DNA of 64,000 bases from Prochlorococcus sp. AG-363-O06 (GCA_003280085.1 QCFY01000003.1:1-64000), one strand, 5' to 3'. Positions 45,374-55,383 are shown, numbered from the stretch's first letter. Numbers and translations: made by a program. Notes: a model not told the origin generated them from the letters alone.

Positions 45374-45700
45374 GTGGCCTTTTTTGAATCCGAGATTGTT
45401 CAGGAGGAAGCCAAAAGACTTTTCTCTGATTATCAAAAGCTCATGCAGCTTGGCTCTGATTATGGAAAGTTTGATCGAGAAGGAAAGAAAATGTTTATAA
45501 ATACAATGGAAGAACTTATGCAACGTTACAAAGTATTCATGAAGAGATTTGAGCTTTCTGAAGATTTTCAAGCCAAGATGACTATTGAACAATTGCGCAC
45601 TCAACTTGGTCAGTTTGGTATTACGCCTGAGCAAATGTTTGAGCAGATGAACACGACATTAGAAAGAATGAAGGCTCAACTTGATCAGTCAGATCAATGA
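45374..45700 (+). CDS. DUF1825 family protein
   Basis: 108 residues from GTG 45374. The sequence MAFFESEIVQEEAKRLFSDYQKLMQLGSDYGKFD, then helices to the end, matches DUF1825, a cyanobacterial family of unknown function. All-helical and acidic-basic alternating, likely forming a small bundle. tyrS starts 46 bases downstream on the same strand. Confidence 0.85.
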   Translation: MAFFESEIVQEEAKRLFSDYQKLMQLGSDYGKFDREGKKMFINTMEELMQRYKVFMKRFELSEDFQAKMTIEQLRTQLGQFGITPEQMFEQMNTTLERMKAQLDQSDQ

Positions 45701-45746
45701 TTGAAAGATTTACAATTATTAGTTTTCCATAAAAGAGTTTTTGTTT

Positions 45747-46994
45747 ATGCAAGATAAATTGTCCTCTCTACCTAATTGGTTAGATCGTGGGATCGCAGAT
45801 ATTTTCCCTTCAGGTCAAACTAGTGAGACGCAACAGAGCCTTGATGGTTTATTGCAAAAAGCTAGCAAAATAAATAAGCCTTTGAGAATTAAGCTTGGGA
45901 TTGATCCAACTGGTTGTGATATCCATTTAGGACACAGCATCTTATTTCGTAAATTGAGGGCTTTTCAGGATGCTGGCCATATAGGCGTTTTAATTATTGG
46001 TGACTTTACCGCTCGCATTGGTGACCCTACGGGTAAAAGCAAGACAAGAGTTCAGTTGTCTGCTGATCAAGTAGAGAAAAATGCAACGACATACCTTGAG
46101 CAGTTGGGTTTTGGTCAACCACCAGAAGATTCTTTACTTGATTTTAAAACTCCAGGTCGGTTAGAGGTTCTTCGTAATAGTGACTGGTTGTCGGAACTTG
46201 ATTTAGAGAAGGTTATTGAACTTTTAGGGATATCTACTGTCGGTCAAATGCTTGCAAAAGAAGATTTTGGGAATCGTTATAACTCTGGCACTCCTATTTC
46301 TCTTCATGAGTTTCTCTATCCATTGCTTCAGGGCTATGACTCTGTCGCTGTAAAGGCCGATATCGAATTGGGAGGCACTGATCAAAAATTTAATGTTGCG
46401 ATGGGAAGAGATCTGCAGCGTCATTTCCATCAGACGCCTCAATTCGGTTTGTTGCTACCTATTTTGGTTGGCTTGGATGGTGTGCAGAAAATGAGTAAGA
46501 GTTTAGGGAACTCCGTTGGCATCAATGAAGATCCTCTTTCTATGTACTCCAAGTTGGAGAAGGTACCAGATGGTCTTGTTAGAGATTATTTGATTCTTTT
46601 AACCGACCTTTCAACTGAAGGTTTACCTGACGACCCCAGAGAATTGCAGAAGCTTATGGCATTAGAAGTGACCGCTAGCAGGCATGGCCGTAAAGCTGCT
46701 ATAGCAGCACAATCTAATGCGGGAAAGTTTATTGAGGGAGTCAAAAACTTAGAAGCCGAGGTGAAAGAGTCTTCAATTTCGCACCTAGAATTTCCAACGA
46801 AGGCTTTTTACTTGTTGAATGCTATAGGTTTAACTTCTAGTAGCAGTGAAGCAAGGAGAAAGATTCAAGGTGGAGCTGTACGCCTTGATGGGAAGAAAGT
46901 TTCTGATCCAAATTTGGAGTTTGCTGAAAAGCAAATGCTTGTAGGGAAGATACTTCAAATAGGAAAGAAAGTTTTTCGAAGGCTTGTACTTTGA
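45747..46994 (+). CDS. tyrS: tyrosyl-tRNA synthetase
   Basis: 415 residues from ATG 45747 (a TTG two codons earlier is not used). The class I motifs are HLGH (60-63) and KMSKS, with the tyrosine-binding GCDIHLGHS and [13 protein letters not shown], followed by a C-terminal S4 RNA-binding domain (about 350-412). It charges tRNA-Tyr. pyrF follows after 13 bases on the same strand. Confidence 0.97.
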   Translation: MQDKLSSLPNWLDRGIADIFPSGQTSETQQSLDGLLQKASKINKPLRIKLGIDPTGCDIHLGHSILFRKLRAFQDAGHIGVLIIGDFTARIGDPTGKSKTRVQLSADQVEKNATTYLEQLGFGQPPEDSLLDFKTPGRLEVLRNSDWLSELDLEKVIELLGISTVGQMLAKEDFGNRYNSGTPISLHEFLYPLLQGYDSVAVKADIELGGTDQKFNVAMGRDLQRHFHQTPQFGLLLPILVGLDGVQKMSKSLGNSVGINEDPLSMYSKLEKVPDGLVRDYLILLTDLSTEGLPDDPRELQKLMALEVTASRHGRKAAIAAQSNAGKFIEGVKNLEAEVKESSISHLEFPTKAFYLLNAIGLTSSSSEARRKIQGGAVRLDGKKVSDPNLEFAEKQMLVGKILQIGKKVFRRLVL

Positions 46995-47007
46995 GGCTAG
47001 AGAGTTA

Positions 47008-47736
47008 ATGCTTGAAACCACTCCTTCAAATGAAAAATTAATTCTTGCGTTAGATGGCCTTGAGATTCACGAGGTTTTTGCTCTTGTTGAGAAACTGCCA
47101 GAGCTTCGATGGGTCAAAGTTGGTTTGGAATTGTTCTTAATTGCGGGCCCAGGAATTGTTTCTGATCTTCGTCAACGTGGGTTGAGAGTTTTTCTAGATA
47201 TGAAATTTCATGATATTCCTGTCACTATGAAAAGTGCTTGTTTTCATGCAGCAAGAACTGGTGCAGAGTTGATAACAGTTCATGCGGTGGCAGGAAAGAA
47301 TTCTCTTCTTGAAGCACAGTCTGCTGTAATTGATGGAGCATCCAAAGAAGGTTTTCTACCGCCAACTTTATTGGCGGTAACTGTTCTTACTAGTTGGTCT
47401 CAAAAGAACTTCTCTGAGGAATTAGAAATAAATCAGCCTATAGCTACAAGAGTGGAGAAGCTTTCTGCTTTGGCCTATCAAGTAGGCATAGGAGGATGTG
47501 TTTGCTCACCGTTAGAGGTAAGTCGCTTGAGGAATCTATATCCAGAGCCTTTTCAGTTGGTCACGCCTGGTATAAGGATAATGAATGATGATTTCAATGA
47601 TCAGAAAAGGGTTATGACACCTTCTGGGGCAATAGCTTCGGGAGCTTCCAAAATAGTGGTTGGGCGTCCAATTACCCAAGCCGAGGAGCCTCGGAAAATG
47701 TTTGATATTTATTGCGAGGATTTAGCCAGATTTTAG
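47008..47736 (+). CDS. pyrF: orotidine 5'-phosphate decarboxylase PyrF
   Basis: 242 residues from ATG 47008. LILALDGLEIHEV, the catalytic Lys/Asp segment FLDMKFHDIPVT, and TPGIRI with VVGRPI are the OMP decarboxylase motifs (type I). It makes UMP in pyrimidine synthesis. Its last codons overlap the convergent plsY gene by 4 bases. Confidence 0.96.
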   Translation: MLETTPSNEKLILALDGLEIHEVFALVEKLPELRWVKVGLELFLIAGPGIVSDLRQRGLRVFLDMKFHDIPVTMKSACFHAARTGAELITVHAVAGKNSLLEAQSAVIDGASKEGFLPPTLLAVTVLTSWSQKNFSEELEINQPIATRVEKLSALAYQVGIGGCVCSPLEVSRLRNLYPEPFQLVTPGIRIMNDDFNDQKRVMTPSGAIASGASKIVVGRPITQAEEPRKMFDIYCEDLARF

Positions 47737-48335
47737 TTAACTGAACTGACTCTTGGTTCGGTTCCATCTTTGAGTCTCTGTAGGTTCCCTCTATGCCTCC
47801 ATAAGACAATGGCCATTGTCACAATGCTGAACAAGAAATATGCGTATCTAAAGTCACCACCTTTAAAGCTTATAGTCATGAATATTGGGAGGCTAATAGC
47901 AGCAGTAATACTGGCTAAAGATACGATTTTGCTAAAACTAAAAACTGTTAGGAAAATGCCAAGACAAGTTACTCCTACTGGCCAAGAAATGCCTAGGAGT
48001 ATTCCCAAGCCAGTTGCAACAGCTTTCCCACCTTTCCATCCAAGCCAAATTGGCCATATGTGTCCAATGATCGCCAAGAGGCCTGTTAATACTTGCCATT
48101 TGTCTTCCAGATTGAAAGCCTTTGCTATTAGAACTGCACTTACTCCTTTGAATACATCACATGAGAACACTAAGAGAGCAGGCCATTTACCTACTTCTCT
48201 AAAAACATTAGTTGCTCCAGTAGACCCAGAGCCCTTGTCTCGCAAGTCAATATTCGCAAAATATCTTCCCGCAAGGTAACCACTTGGGAAACTTCCAAGC
48301 AAGTAGCTGATAATTAGACTGAGTGTAATTAGCAT
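47733..48335 (-). CDS. plsY: acyl-phosphate glycerol-3-phosphate acyltransferase PlsY
   Basis: 200 residues with five to six membrane helices. The family motifs are SGYLAGRY, GSGSTGATNVFR, GWKGGKAVATGLG and the C-terminal RHRGNLQRL. PlsY transfers acyl from acyl phosphate to glycerol-3-phosphate, the first step of phospholipid and glycolipid assembly in most bacteria. DUF3086 lies 15 bases upstream on the same strand. Confidence 0.95.
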   Translation of the reverse strand: MLITLSLIISYLLGSFPSGYLAGRYFANIDLRDKGSGSTGATNVFREVGKWPALLVFSCDVFKGVSAVLIAKAFNLEDKWQVLTGLLAIIGHIWPIWLGWKGGKAVATGLGILLGISWPVGVTCLGIFLTVFSFSKIVSLASITAAISLPIFMTISFKGGDFRYAYFLFSIVTMAIVLWRHRGNLQRLKDGTEPRVSSVN

Positions 48336-48350
48336 CTTGAATCGGAGGTG

Positions 48351-49385
48351 TTAGAAGAATTCTTCTTCTTCAGAATAAATTTCGTTTGGACTAGCAGCAA
48401 AAGCAAGCCAGATTGGAAATTGTAAAACAGGTATTTCAACAGATTGCTCGAAGGCATCAATAAGAATTAATGGAACCTCGCCTCTTTCTTCGAGTCGGTC
48501 AGCTCGTTCTATTAATCCATCCGCACGTTCGAAGAGGACTATTCCGCTATTAGGGCCAAAGTCTTCTCTCCCCAGTCCCAATGCGTCTTGAAGACCTCTT
48601 CTCCATTCGCCAAGACGTTCTGGCTGACCAGCTAACACCAATGTCTGAAAACGATCTCCAAAGAGTTCTCCCAGAATGGAAATTAAAGCTGCTGAAACTA
48701 GTACATTTTTTGGTCTACTTCCCCGACTGGGCTGCGCCCCTCTCCCACCCATTCCAAAGAACCAGTCTTCAAGAAGTTCAATATCTTTTTCATCTAAACT
48801 TCTTCTTAGCTTCCAGGGTTCTGCATAAAAGTCTGGTTGTCCTGCAAATTGCTCTAGGCATTCTCTAATTAATTCTTCGTCAGGTTTGAATGTGTCTGCA
48901 ACAGCTGGCGCAGGCTCAAGGCTTTCTAGAACTTGAGGGTCTTTATTCTTTTCATCTAAAGGAGAAGGCTTGAGAACTACTGGTGGAATAACAAGGTCTA
49001 GCTTTTCAGCAGAATTTGCAAGTTCTTGTAGCGCGCCAGTTAAATATTCTTGAAATCCTTTTACTCGCCTTGCTATTGAATCTGATTGACCAGTAAAGGA
49101 TGTTCTTATTTCGGTTTCGATTTTTTCTTTCTTTTTTTCTAGCTCCTGGATCTCTTGCTTTAAAAGATCTCGCTTTTTTTGTAGTTCTTTTAAGGCTGTT
49201 TCTAAAATTTGAGCTAAAGATGAGTCTGCTTTTGATTGTGTAGGTACATTTACCTCATCGGGCAAATCGTTTGCCTTGTTTGAAGTTTGGTTTAAAGAAG
49301 TTTCCTCGTGCTTCTTAGTTGGAAGCTCTTGAGCAGATGGATTGCTTGGAGACTCTTCTTGATTTGGGAAACTTTCTTTAGGCAT
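48351..49385 (-). CDS. DUF3086 family protein
   Basis: 344 residues. The first 60 residues are polar and disordered, followed by a coiled coil (about 60-105, Lys/Glu rich). The C-terminal half (about 170-344) is a conserved globular region with WFFGMGGRGAQPSRGSRP and VLVSAALISILGELFGDRFQTLVLAG. This matches cyanobacterial DUF3086, function unknown. It is between the DUF3119 and plsY genes, all on one strand, so a role in membrane assembly is a guess. Confidence 0.8.
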   Translation of the reverse strand: MPKESFPNQEESPSNPSAQELPTKKHEETSLNQTSNKANDLPDEVNVPTQSKADSSLAQILETALKELQKKRDLLKQEIQELEKKKEKIETEIRTSFTGQSDSIARRVKGFQEYLTGALQELANSAEKLDLVIPPVVLKPSPLDEKNKDPQVLESLEPAPAVADTFKPDEELIRECLEQFAGQPDFYAEPWKLRRSLDEKDIELLEDWFFGMGGRGAQPSRGSRPKNVLVSAALISILGELFGDRFQTLVLAGQPERLGEWRRGLQDALGLGREDFGPNSGIVLFERADGLIERADRLEERGEVPLILIDAFEQSVEIPVLQFPIWLAFAASPNEIYSEEEEFF

Positions 49386-49410
49386 TAAATAAAAAAATTG
49401 GTTTATGAGG

Positions 49411-49848
49411 TTAGTTTTTTGTTTTAGAAGCTAGATCTTCTTTTTTGCCAACCTCAAGATTCCCAACCCGCTTCTGTAATTCCAATTTAAGGATGTCAGG
49501 GTTGAACAGAATTGGTAAGAGATGAGGGCTCGCCTTCTCACGAAAATATAGAAGACCTGGCATTTTGTGGAACAATAGCCTCCATGCGAGCCAATTTTCG
49601 AATGGAAATTGACGTAATTCTCGACCTAATTGCAAAACAATAAGAGCCTTTGAAGTTATTTTGATTTTGAGAGTAAGTGATTGTAATAGTAAAAAAAAAC
49701 CAAAAGTGGCTAATGAAATAGATGGCCAGTTAGTTAAAGGGAGAGGAATTGAAGTAATGCCTACAAGACTTAAAAGCAATGGCAATTTGTAGGACGGTGG
49801 AATGATGACTCCCTCGTCTGAGTTTGGTTTTGTTGTTTTTTCTGCCAT
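49411..49848 (-). CDS. DUF3119 family membrane protein
   Basis: 145 residues from ATG 49848, which overlaps the permease stop as TAATG; a longer frame to 49977 lies inside the permease and is rejected. Two closely spaced hydrophobic segments (about 24-42 and 48-66) precede a basic, strand-rich C-terminal domain (LKIKITSKALIVLQLGRELRQFPFENW). That resembles the PH-like part of DUF3119 proteins in cyanobacteria and plastids. Function is unknown; the coupling to an MlaE-type permease suggests a partner. Confidence 0.75.
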   Translation of the reverse strand: MAEKTTKPNSDEGVIIPPSYKLPLLLSLVGITSIPLPLTNWPSISLATFGFFLLLQSLTLKIKITSKALIVLQLGRELRQFPFENWLAWRLLFHKMPGLLYFREKASPHLLPILFNPDILKLELQKRVGNLEVGKKEDLASKTKN

Positions 49849-50597
49849 TACCCGAATAGTAATTTGGTTAATAGAACGTCTACTAGCGAGACAGTTATAA
49901 GAGACATCACTACTGCGCCAGTAGTGCTTGTACCAACCTCCTTGGGTCCTCCTCTGGTGGTGAGCCCCCAACCGCAAGCAAGTATTGAAATTATCAGTCC
50001 AAATACCACTGCTTTGATCAGCATGAATGGTATATCACTAACAATTAACCATTCGCGAACTGAATCCCAGAAAATATCTGGTGGGATTTGATATAAGGCA
50101 GTACTACTGATTTGCCCACTCCAAATTGCTACAACAAAGAAAAGTAAGCATTGGATAGGCGCCATTATTGTCATGGCTAATATCCTTGGAACAACCAGAT
50201 ATTCGATTGGATCAGTCTGGAGCATTGTTATTGCATCTATTTGTTCTGTAACTTTCATGGTTCCAAGCTGCGCTGCGTAGGCAGTAGCTACTTTCCCCGT
50301 CAGTAAGGTTGCTGTAAGGAGGGGAGCGATTTCTCTCGCCATGCCAATCGCTAATAGTCCTCCAACCTGGGAGCCCACCCCTTGTCTACTTAGCTCAGCA
50401 GCAACTTGGATGTTAAATACAGTTCCAGCTGCAATTCCTGTTATTAGAACAATAATGAAGCTTCCTGGTCCAGCTTCCATTAGCTGTTCAGAAAGATCAA
50501 TTTTATTTATATGCCCCCTTGCAGCAGAGCTAACAGCCTGGCCTCCAATCAAGAGGCTGCTCCCAAATCTGCGAAGCCATTTAGGTGTTTTAAACAT
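49848..50597 (-). CDS. MlaE-type ABC transporter permease (TGD1-like)
   Basis: 249 residues with five to six helices. GGQAVSSAARGHINKIDLSEQLMEAGPGSF and the EQIDAITMLQTDPIEYLVVPRILAMTIM motif define the MlaE/YrbE permease family. Members take part in lipid movement between membranes; the plant relative TGD1 moves lipids into plastids. ATPase (MlaF) and MCE (MlaD) partners are not adjacent. It overlaps the upstream transporter gene by 8 bases and the downstream DUF3119 by one. Confidence 0.9.
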   Translation of the reverse strand: MFKTPKWLRRFGSSLLIGGQAVSSAARGHINKIDLSEQLMEAGPGSFIIVLITGIAAGTVFNIQVAAELSRQGVGSQVGGLLAIGMAREIAPLLTATLLTGKVATAYAAQLGTMKVTEQIDAITMLQTDPIEYLVVPRILAMTIMAPIQCLLFFVVAIWSGQISSTALYQIPPDIFWDSVREWLIVSDIPFMLIKAVVFGLIISILACGWGLTTRGGPKEVGTSTTGAVVMSLITVSLVDVLLTKLLFG

Positions 50598-51981
50598 GGA
50601 TTGAAGGCATTAAATGATTCTTTTTGTCGGGCCAACGCTTAATAATAAATATTCCAATTGTTATGAGCATTGCCGGTATTAGCCCCATGCATATTCTTAT
50701 GGTTATAAGGGCCGTCGTTGGTTGTCTTAAACATTCAATGGCCTCACATTCCAATCTTGATTGATACCCTGCAAAAGAAAGCAATAGTCCTAATAGCTGA
50801 ACACTCAATCCAATTCCTAACTTTTGAATCAATACCATCCATGCTGTATAAATTCCTGCAGGTTTTTCTGGGTCAGCATCAATAGCATCTGGTAATAGAG
50901 ACCAAGGAATGAGATAAGCAGTTGATGCCCCAAATCCAACAAACATTATCGTTCCAATTAGTAGAAATAGCTTTAAGCTTTCGCTGCTATATAAAGAATC
51001 TAATGTGAAACCACTATGTAGAGGTGGTAGAACCATAGCTATTAGACAGGCAGCAATCCAAAGCCCTCCTCCCAAGTAAAGGGCTTTTAATCTTCCAAAA
51101 CGATTTGAATATAAACTCCACACCTGGAGGCCCAAAAGAGCACTTATTTGAAAAGGAATAGGAATCCATTTAGAGAGTTCCTTTGGTACTTGTATGACTT
51201 GCTCTAGATAAATCAACGATACAGTTTGCATTAATTGAAGACCGCACCATAGGAGCAGATACAGGGCTATTACTTGTAAGAACCTTTTGTTTTGAACAAT
51301 ACGCTTGATTTGCAATCGGAATGGTTCAGTTTGCCCGACTGGCTTCCTTGCTTTTTTTGCGAATGGTGCAAGACCCCAACAAGAAATTAAAGTTGCAATT
51401 GTTGCAATTGTTCCAGTCGCCTTCCCCATTGATTCGAAACCATTTGCTCCTCCTGACAGCATTTTGGCGGCAATTATTAATCCACTTAGACCAGCAACGA
51501 TTGATCCTGTGAATCTTGCAGCGTTTAACCGTGTACGAACATTGGTCTCTTCAGTCAGTTCTGTAGATAGCGCTGCATAAGGAAGATTGACACTTGTGTA
51601 GGCAGTCATTAGGAGAAGCGCCATAAATATGTAGTAAGTGGTTTTTTGAGCAATATCTCCTGGGGGTACCCACCACATCGCTGAAAGACTTATCCCTAAT
51701 GGAAAAGATGCTCCAATCATCCAAGGCAACCTTGGCCCCCATCGTGACTGGGTATGGTCACTCAACCAGCCAATTAGAGGGTCATTTATTGCATCCCAGA
51801 CTTTAATAATCATTAGAAGAGAGCCTGCAATGAAGGCTGGCAGGCCTGCTGTACCTGTAAAGAAAGGAAACAAGTAAAAGCCTAATTGCGTCGCAGCAAG
51901 GCCTGTTCCAGCATCTCCAAGGCTATAAAAAAACATTAGCCTGCGCCTGGAGTTACCTTTTAAAGGCTTATTTGACATCAA
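50590..51981 (-). CDS. major facilitator transporter, GPH (glycoside-pentoside-hexuronide) family
   Basis: 463 residues with about 12 helices. YSLGDAGTGLAATQLGFYLFPFFT, then KVWDAINDPLIGWLSDHTQSRWGPRLPWM is the GPH/MelB signature (the D..NDP and R.G.R/P elements). GPH symporters carry sugars, but cyanobacterial members are also found in other roles, so the substrate is open. It overlaps the permease gene by 8 bases, and a tRNA-Gly lies upstream on the opposite strand. Confidence 0.88.
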   Translation of the reverse strand: MMSNKPLKGNSRRRLMFFYSLGDAGTGLAATQLGFYLFPFFTGTAGLPAFIAGSLLMIIKVWDAINDPLIGWLSDHTQSRWGPRLPWMIGASFPLGISLSAMWWVPPGDIAQKTTYYIFMALLLMTAYTSVNLPYAALSTELTEETNVRTRLNAARFTGSIVAGLSGLIIAAKMLSGGANGFESMGKATGTIATIATLISCWGLAPFAKKARKPVGQTEPFRLQIKRIVQNKRFLQVIALYLLLWCGLQLMQTVSLIYLEQVIQVPKELSKWIPIPFQISALLGLQVWSLYSNRFGRLKALYLGGGLWIAACLIAMVLPPLHSGFTLDSLYSSESLKLFLLIGTIMFVGFGASTAYLIPWSLLPDAIDADPEKPAGIYTAWMVLIQKLGIGLSVQLLGLLLSFAGYQSRLECEAIECLRQPTTALITIRICMGLIPAMLITIGIFIIKRWPDKKNHLMPSIHV

Positions 51982-52066
51982 ATTGTTTAGAGGGGTAGGC
52001 GCAGGCCATAATGCAAGAGTGCTAGCAAACTTTTCAGTTGTTCTTGGCTGATCCCCATTTACTAGT

Positions 52067-52137
<71 letters not shown>

Positions 52138-52151
52138 TTGATCCATTCCTT

Positions 52152-54269
52152 TCAACCATTGATTTGCTTGGAATAGTCTGTTGAGAGCAGTAGCACTGTG
52201 CTTCTATCCATAAGGGTCAAGCTATCTGAAGTTAATGAGATGGGTTGATTGGCAAGATCATGTTGTTCTACAGAGGCAGTGTTAATAATTAATTTCCAAG
52301 GACTCTTGTACGGTTTTGGCAGGTCAAATGTCATGGCTTTGCTATAGGCATTAAATCCAACCCACATAACCGCTCCTAGGGAACTTTTGTTTAGGCTATA
52401 GCTAATAGTGTGAGACCAACTACTCCAATCAGGCTGACTCTTTTTTACTCCATGCCATTCAATTTTGAATTTATCGGAATGGTTTTCTCTTGAACTGTCT
52501 ATTTCTTTGTATGGAATACTTGGGCTAAAGAGTTCAGGTAGTTTACGACGGATTCTTATAAGCTTTTTTACGAAATAATGAAGATTGACGTCACAAATTT
52601 CTTCATCCCAAATCATCCATCCAAGTTGACTGTTTTGGCACCAGGTGTTGTTGTTTCCACCTTGGCTTCTTCCAAACTCGTCTCCCATTAGTAGCATTGG
52701 AATGCCTGGAGAAATAAAAAGTGTTGTAAGAAGATTTCTTTTTTGTCTATTCCTTAAGTCTTGAATAGATTTTTCTGAGCTAGGTCCTTCTATTCCATGA
52801 TTCCAGTTATTATTATGATTATCGCCATCATTATTTTTTTCCCCATTTGCCAGGTTGAACTTATTATTGAAGCTAACCAAATCATTTAAGGTATATCCAT
52901 CATGAGAGGTAATGAAGTTGATTGATAGTTGAGGAGATTTTTCGTCATTTTTATATAACTCTGGACTCCCCTTTAGACGATCTTTTATAGGCCATGTAGT
53001 ATCTTTGTCTCCTTTCCAAAATCTTCTAAGGTCGTCTCTAAAATGACCATTCCAAGTGCTAATTTGTTTGGCAGGGAAATTATCTAGACGATATAGTCCG
53101 CCGCAATCCCAAGGTTCACTTATCAGCTTTAAACCACTTAAAATAGGGTCCGATTCAATTTCTTCAAATAAAGGGGGGTTGTCAAGAGGTTTTAGTTGCT
53201 CCCCTCGGCTTAGGGCAATTCCCAAGTCAAATCTAAATCCATCAATCCCAAGCTCATTAGCCCAGCATTTCATTGATTCTAAAATTAGTTTTCTAACCAA
53301 TGGCCTATTGGCTGCAATGGTGTTTCCGCAGCCACTTACATCTAGATAATTTCCTTTTTTATCTTTTTGGTAATACAAGTTGTCATCAAAACCTCTCCAG
53401 CTAATTACCGGACCTTTCTGTGCCCCTTCGGTTGTGTGGTTATAGACAATATCTAAAATGACCTCAAGGCCATTGTCATGGCAATTAGCCACCAAGTTTC
53501 GAAACTGATCTCTAGCTTTTAAAGGATCTGTTCCATATACATAACCTTTATGCGGGGTAAACCAATTGAGTGGGCTATAGCCCCATTGATTCTCCATACC
53601 GTTGGGAGCATCATATGGATCAAATAGAGAAACAGGAAGGAGTTCAATTGTAGTTATGCCAAGATCTTTTAGATAGGGTAATTTTTCTATTAACCCTTCA
53701 AATGTCCCCCTCTTCTCACTATTAACACCTGAATCCCTATTCTGAGTAAATGACCCTATATGTAGTTCATAGATGATAGTTTTATGCCATGGGTGCTTAG
53801 GTCTTGGGTGGGAAATGAAATCAAATTCGTTGCGTTCGCAGACAATACCCTTTAAGCAATTTCCAATGTTACTGGAAAAGCCTATAGAGAGCTCCCTTTG
53901 ATAGACATCCCATCCTGATATAGCTCTTGCGCATGGATCTAATAATATTTTTTTTGGAGAGATATTATTATCACCACTTTCATCATTAATTAATACACGA
54001 TAGGCATAAAGAGTTCCTTCTCCAATCCCTTCTATTTCTATATGCCAGTAATCACCTGAACGGTTGTTCTCCCGCAGTTCAATAGTTTGATATGCAGATG
54101 TTGAGTTTGAAGCTCTGAAAAGTAGAAGTTCTATCCTTTTTGCGTTAGGAGCCGCTATAGAGAAATTGACACCTCTAGATGTAATGCTGCTGCCTAATGG
54201 CCATGGATTACCAGGATGGAAGTTGGAATATCGTTGTATGCCCAATGAAGCAGAAAGCATTGAGGACAA
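52152..54269 (-). CDS. glgX: glycogen debranching enzyme GlgX (isoamylase-type)
   Basis: 705 residues. An N-terminal CBM48-like domain (about 15-110: PLGSSITSRGVNFSIAAPNAKRIELLLF) precedes a GH13 catalytic domain. Catalytic motifs are IVYNHT, GFRFDLGIAL (nucleophile Asp), LISEPWDCGG (acid/base Glu) and FITSHDGYTL (Asp). The enzyme hydrolyses alpha-1,6 branches of glycogen during night-time degradation. The N-terminus could start at the ATG three codons in. Confidence 0.93.
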   Translation of the reverse strand: MSSMLSASLGIQRYSNFHPGNPWPLGSSITSRGVNFSIAAPNAKRIELLLFRASNSTSAYQTIELRENNRSGDYWHIEIEGIGEGTLYAYRVLINDESGDNNISPKKILLDPCARAISGWDVYQRELSIGFSSNIGNCLKGIVCERNEFDFISHPRPKHPWHKTIIYELHIGSFTQNRDSGVNSEKRGTFEGLIEKLPYLKDLGITTIELLPVSLFDPYDAPNGMENQWGYSPLNWFTPHKGYVYGTDPLKARDQFRNLVANCHDNGLEVILDIVYNHTTEGAQKGPVISWRGFDDNLYYQKDKKGNYLDVSGCGNTIAANRPLVRKLILESMKCWANELGIDGFRFDLGIALSRGEQLKPLDNPPLFEEIESDPILSGLKLISEPWDCGGLYRLDNFPAKQISTWNGHFRDDLRRFWKGDKDTTWPIKDRLKGSPELYKNDEKSPQLSINFITSHDGYTLNDLVSFNNKFNLANGEKNNDGDNHNNNWNHGIEGPSSEKSIQDLRNRQKRNLLTTLFISPGIPMLLMGDEFGRSQGGNNNTWCQNSQLGWMIWDEEICDVNLHYFVKKLIRIRRKLPELFSPSIPYKEIDSSRENHSDKFKIEWHGVKKSQPDWSSWSHTISYSLNKSSLGAVMWVGFNAYSKAMTFDLPKPYKSPWKLIINTASVEQHDLANQPISLTSDSLTLMDRSTVLLLSTDYSKQING

Positions 54270-54526
54270 AATAATCGCTTGGTGAGTTTTTACAATGTCA
54301 TGCGAATTCCCTGATAAACCCTACTCAAAGGCTTCCCTGGGCAGGTTAGAGGGCGCATATGGGTTTTCTCCCCAAATAAAGAATGTCATGGACTCACTAG
54401 TTGGTGGGTGGGATGTTTACCTGAGCCTCTTTTGCTGGATTGCCCTTCAATTAATAAATCAACTTTGGAAGCTTTCCTGAGTTTGTCCGAAGGGAAAAAT
54501 ATAACAATTTAGATGCCCATAGGAAT

Positions 54527-54901
54527 GTGCTTCAGCTTCAAGAGGCTTTGGGGTGGTCAATGATCGTCCAAGAGATCGAATCTTATCTCTTGCAAGGCTT
54601 GAAGGTGGTAGAAAGCTTTGATGAAGAATGTGAACTGGTCTCAGGCATTCGTCTTTTATGGACGCATAGATCGATTTCAGGCAGATGTTTGGCTTACGTT
54701 CCAAGGCCCTTGAATGTTCTGTTCTGCGGACGTTTGCTGATTCCTGAATTTTTTAACCGATTAATTGCAAATGTTGATCAAAGGGCTTTTCATTCAATTC
54801 AATTAAGCAGAAATCTGGATGGATTGGAAGATGCCTATCTCTCAGATGCCTTGCAGACATTGACATCTGGGAGATGCTTTAAGCCTTTGGGAGATGTGTA
54901 A
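54527..54901 (+). CDS. hypothetical protein, start uncertain
   Basis: 124 codons from GTG 54527. The same frame is open back to 54458 and that stretch (PEFVRREKYNNLDAHRN) also looks coding, but no ATG, GTG or TTG is present there, so the true start or an upstream frameshift is unclear. The product is soluble, helical and contains four Cys spread over the length. The preceding ORF at 54295-54480 (61 codons, another frame) could be its lost 5' part. No family recognised. Confidence 0.45.
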   Translation: MLQLQEALGWSMIVQEIESYLLQGLKVVESFDEECELVSGIRLLWTHRSISGRCLAYVPRPLNVLFCGRLLIPEFFNRLIANVDQRAFHSIQLSRNLDGLEDAYLSDALQTLTSGRCFKPLGDV

Positions 54902-55101
54902 ACTTCTGATTGGGATGCTTGTCAGAAGACTTGAATTCCTCTCAAATGCGAGTTTTTGATTGTATAAAGCATTGCGCCACGGTGTCTTTCGCTTGCTTGT
55001 TCGGGCTTAGCTCCATACCATTAGCGGGCTTAGAGATTTTGGTGGCTTTTCCTTTTTCGGGAATTGCCACGTAAGACTCTCCGCTACATCACCCATTTCC
55101 A

Positions 55102-55377
55102 ATGAACAAAGCAGACCTGGTAAATCTAGTTGCAGCCCGAACAGAGCTGACCAAGACAGATGTCTCTCTAGTAGTGGATGCTGCTATAGACACTATTATT
55201 GATTCTGTAGTGGAGGGCAAAAAGGTCTCCATTCTCGGCTTCGGATCTTTTGAGCCTCGCGATCGATCTGCTCGCCAGGGTTTAAACCCAAAAACTGGTG
55301 AGAAAATCAAGATTCCAGCAAAGAGAGTCCCAGCTTTCACAGCAGGCAAGATGTTTAAAGATCGAGTTCAAGGCTGA
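55102..55377 (+). CDS. hup: DNA-binding protein HU
   Basis: 91 residues. NKADLVNLVAARTELTKTDVSLVVDAAI, then VSILGFGSFEPRDRSARQGLNPKTGEKIKIPAKRVPAFTAGKMFKD is the HU/IHF signature, with the beta-arm RQGLNPKTG that wraps DNA. It packages the chromosome. A terminator follows within 10 bases. Confidence 0.97.
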   Translation: MNKADLVNLVAARTELTKTDVSLVVDAAIDTIIDSVVEGKKVSILGFGSFEPRDRSARQGLNPKTGEKIKIPAKRVPAFTAGKMFKDRVQG

Positions 55378-55383
55378 TCTTTT

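Noticed and set aside
47770-48279. 169-codon frame antisense to plsY
   Set aside because: Mirrors the membrane-rich plsY sequence; plsY has clear family motifs, so this is a shadow.
54295-54480. Independent 61-codon gene before 54527
   Set aside because: No ribosome binding site and uncertain composition; it is kept only as a possible broken 5' part of the next gene.
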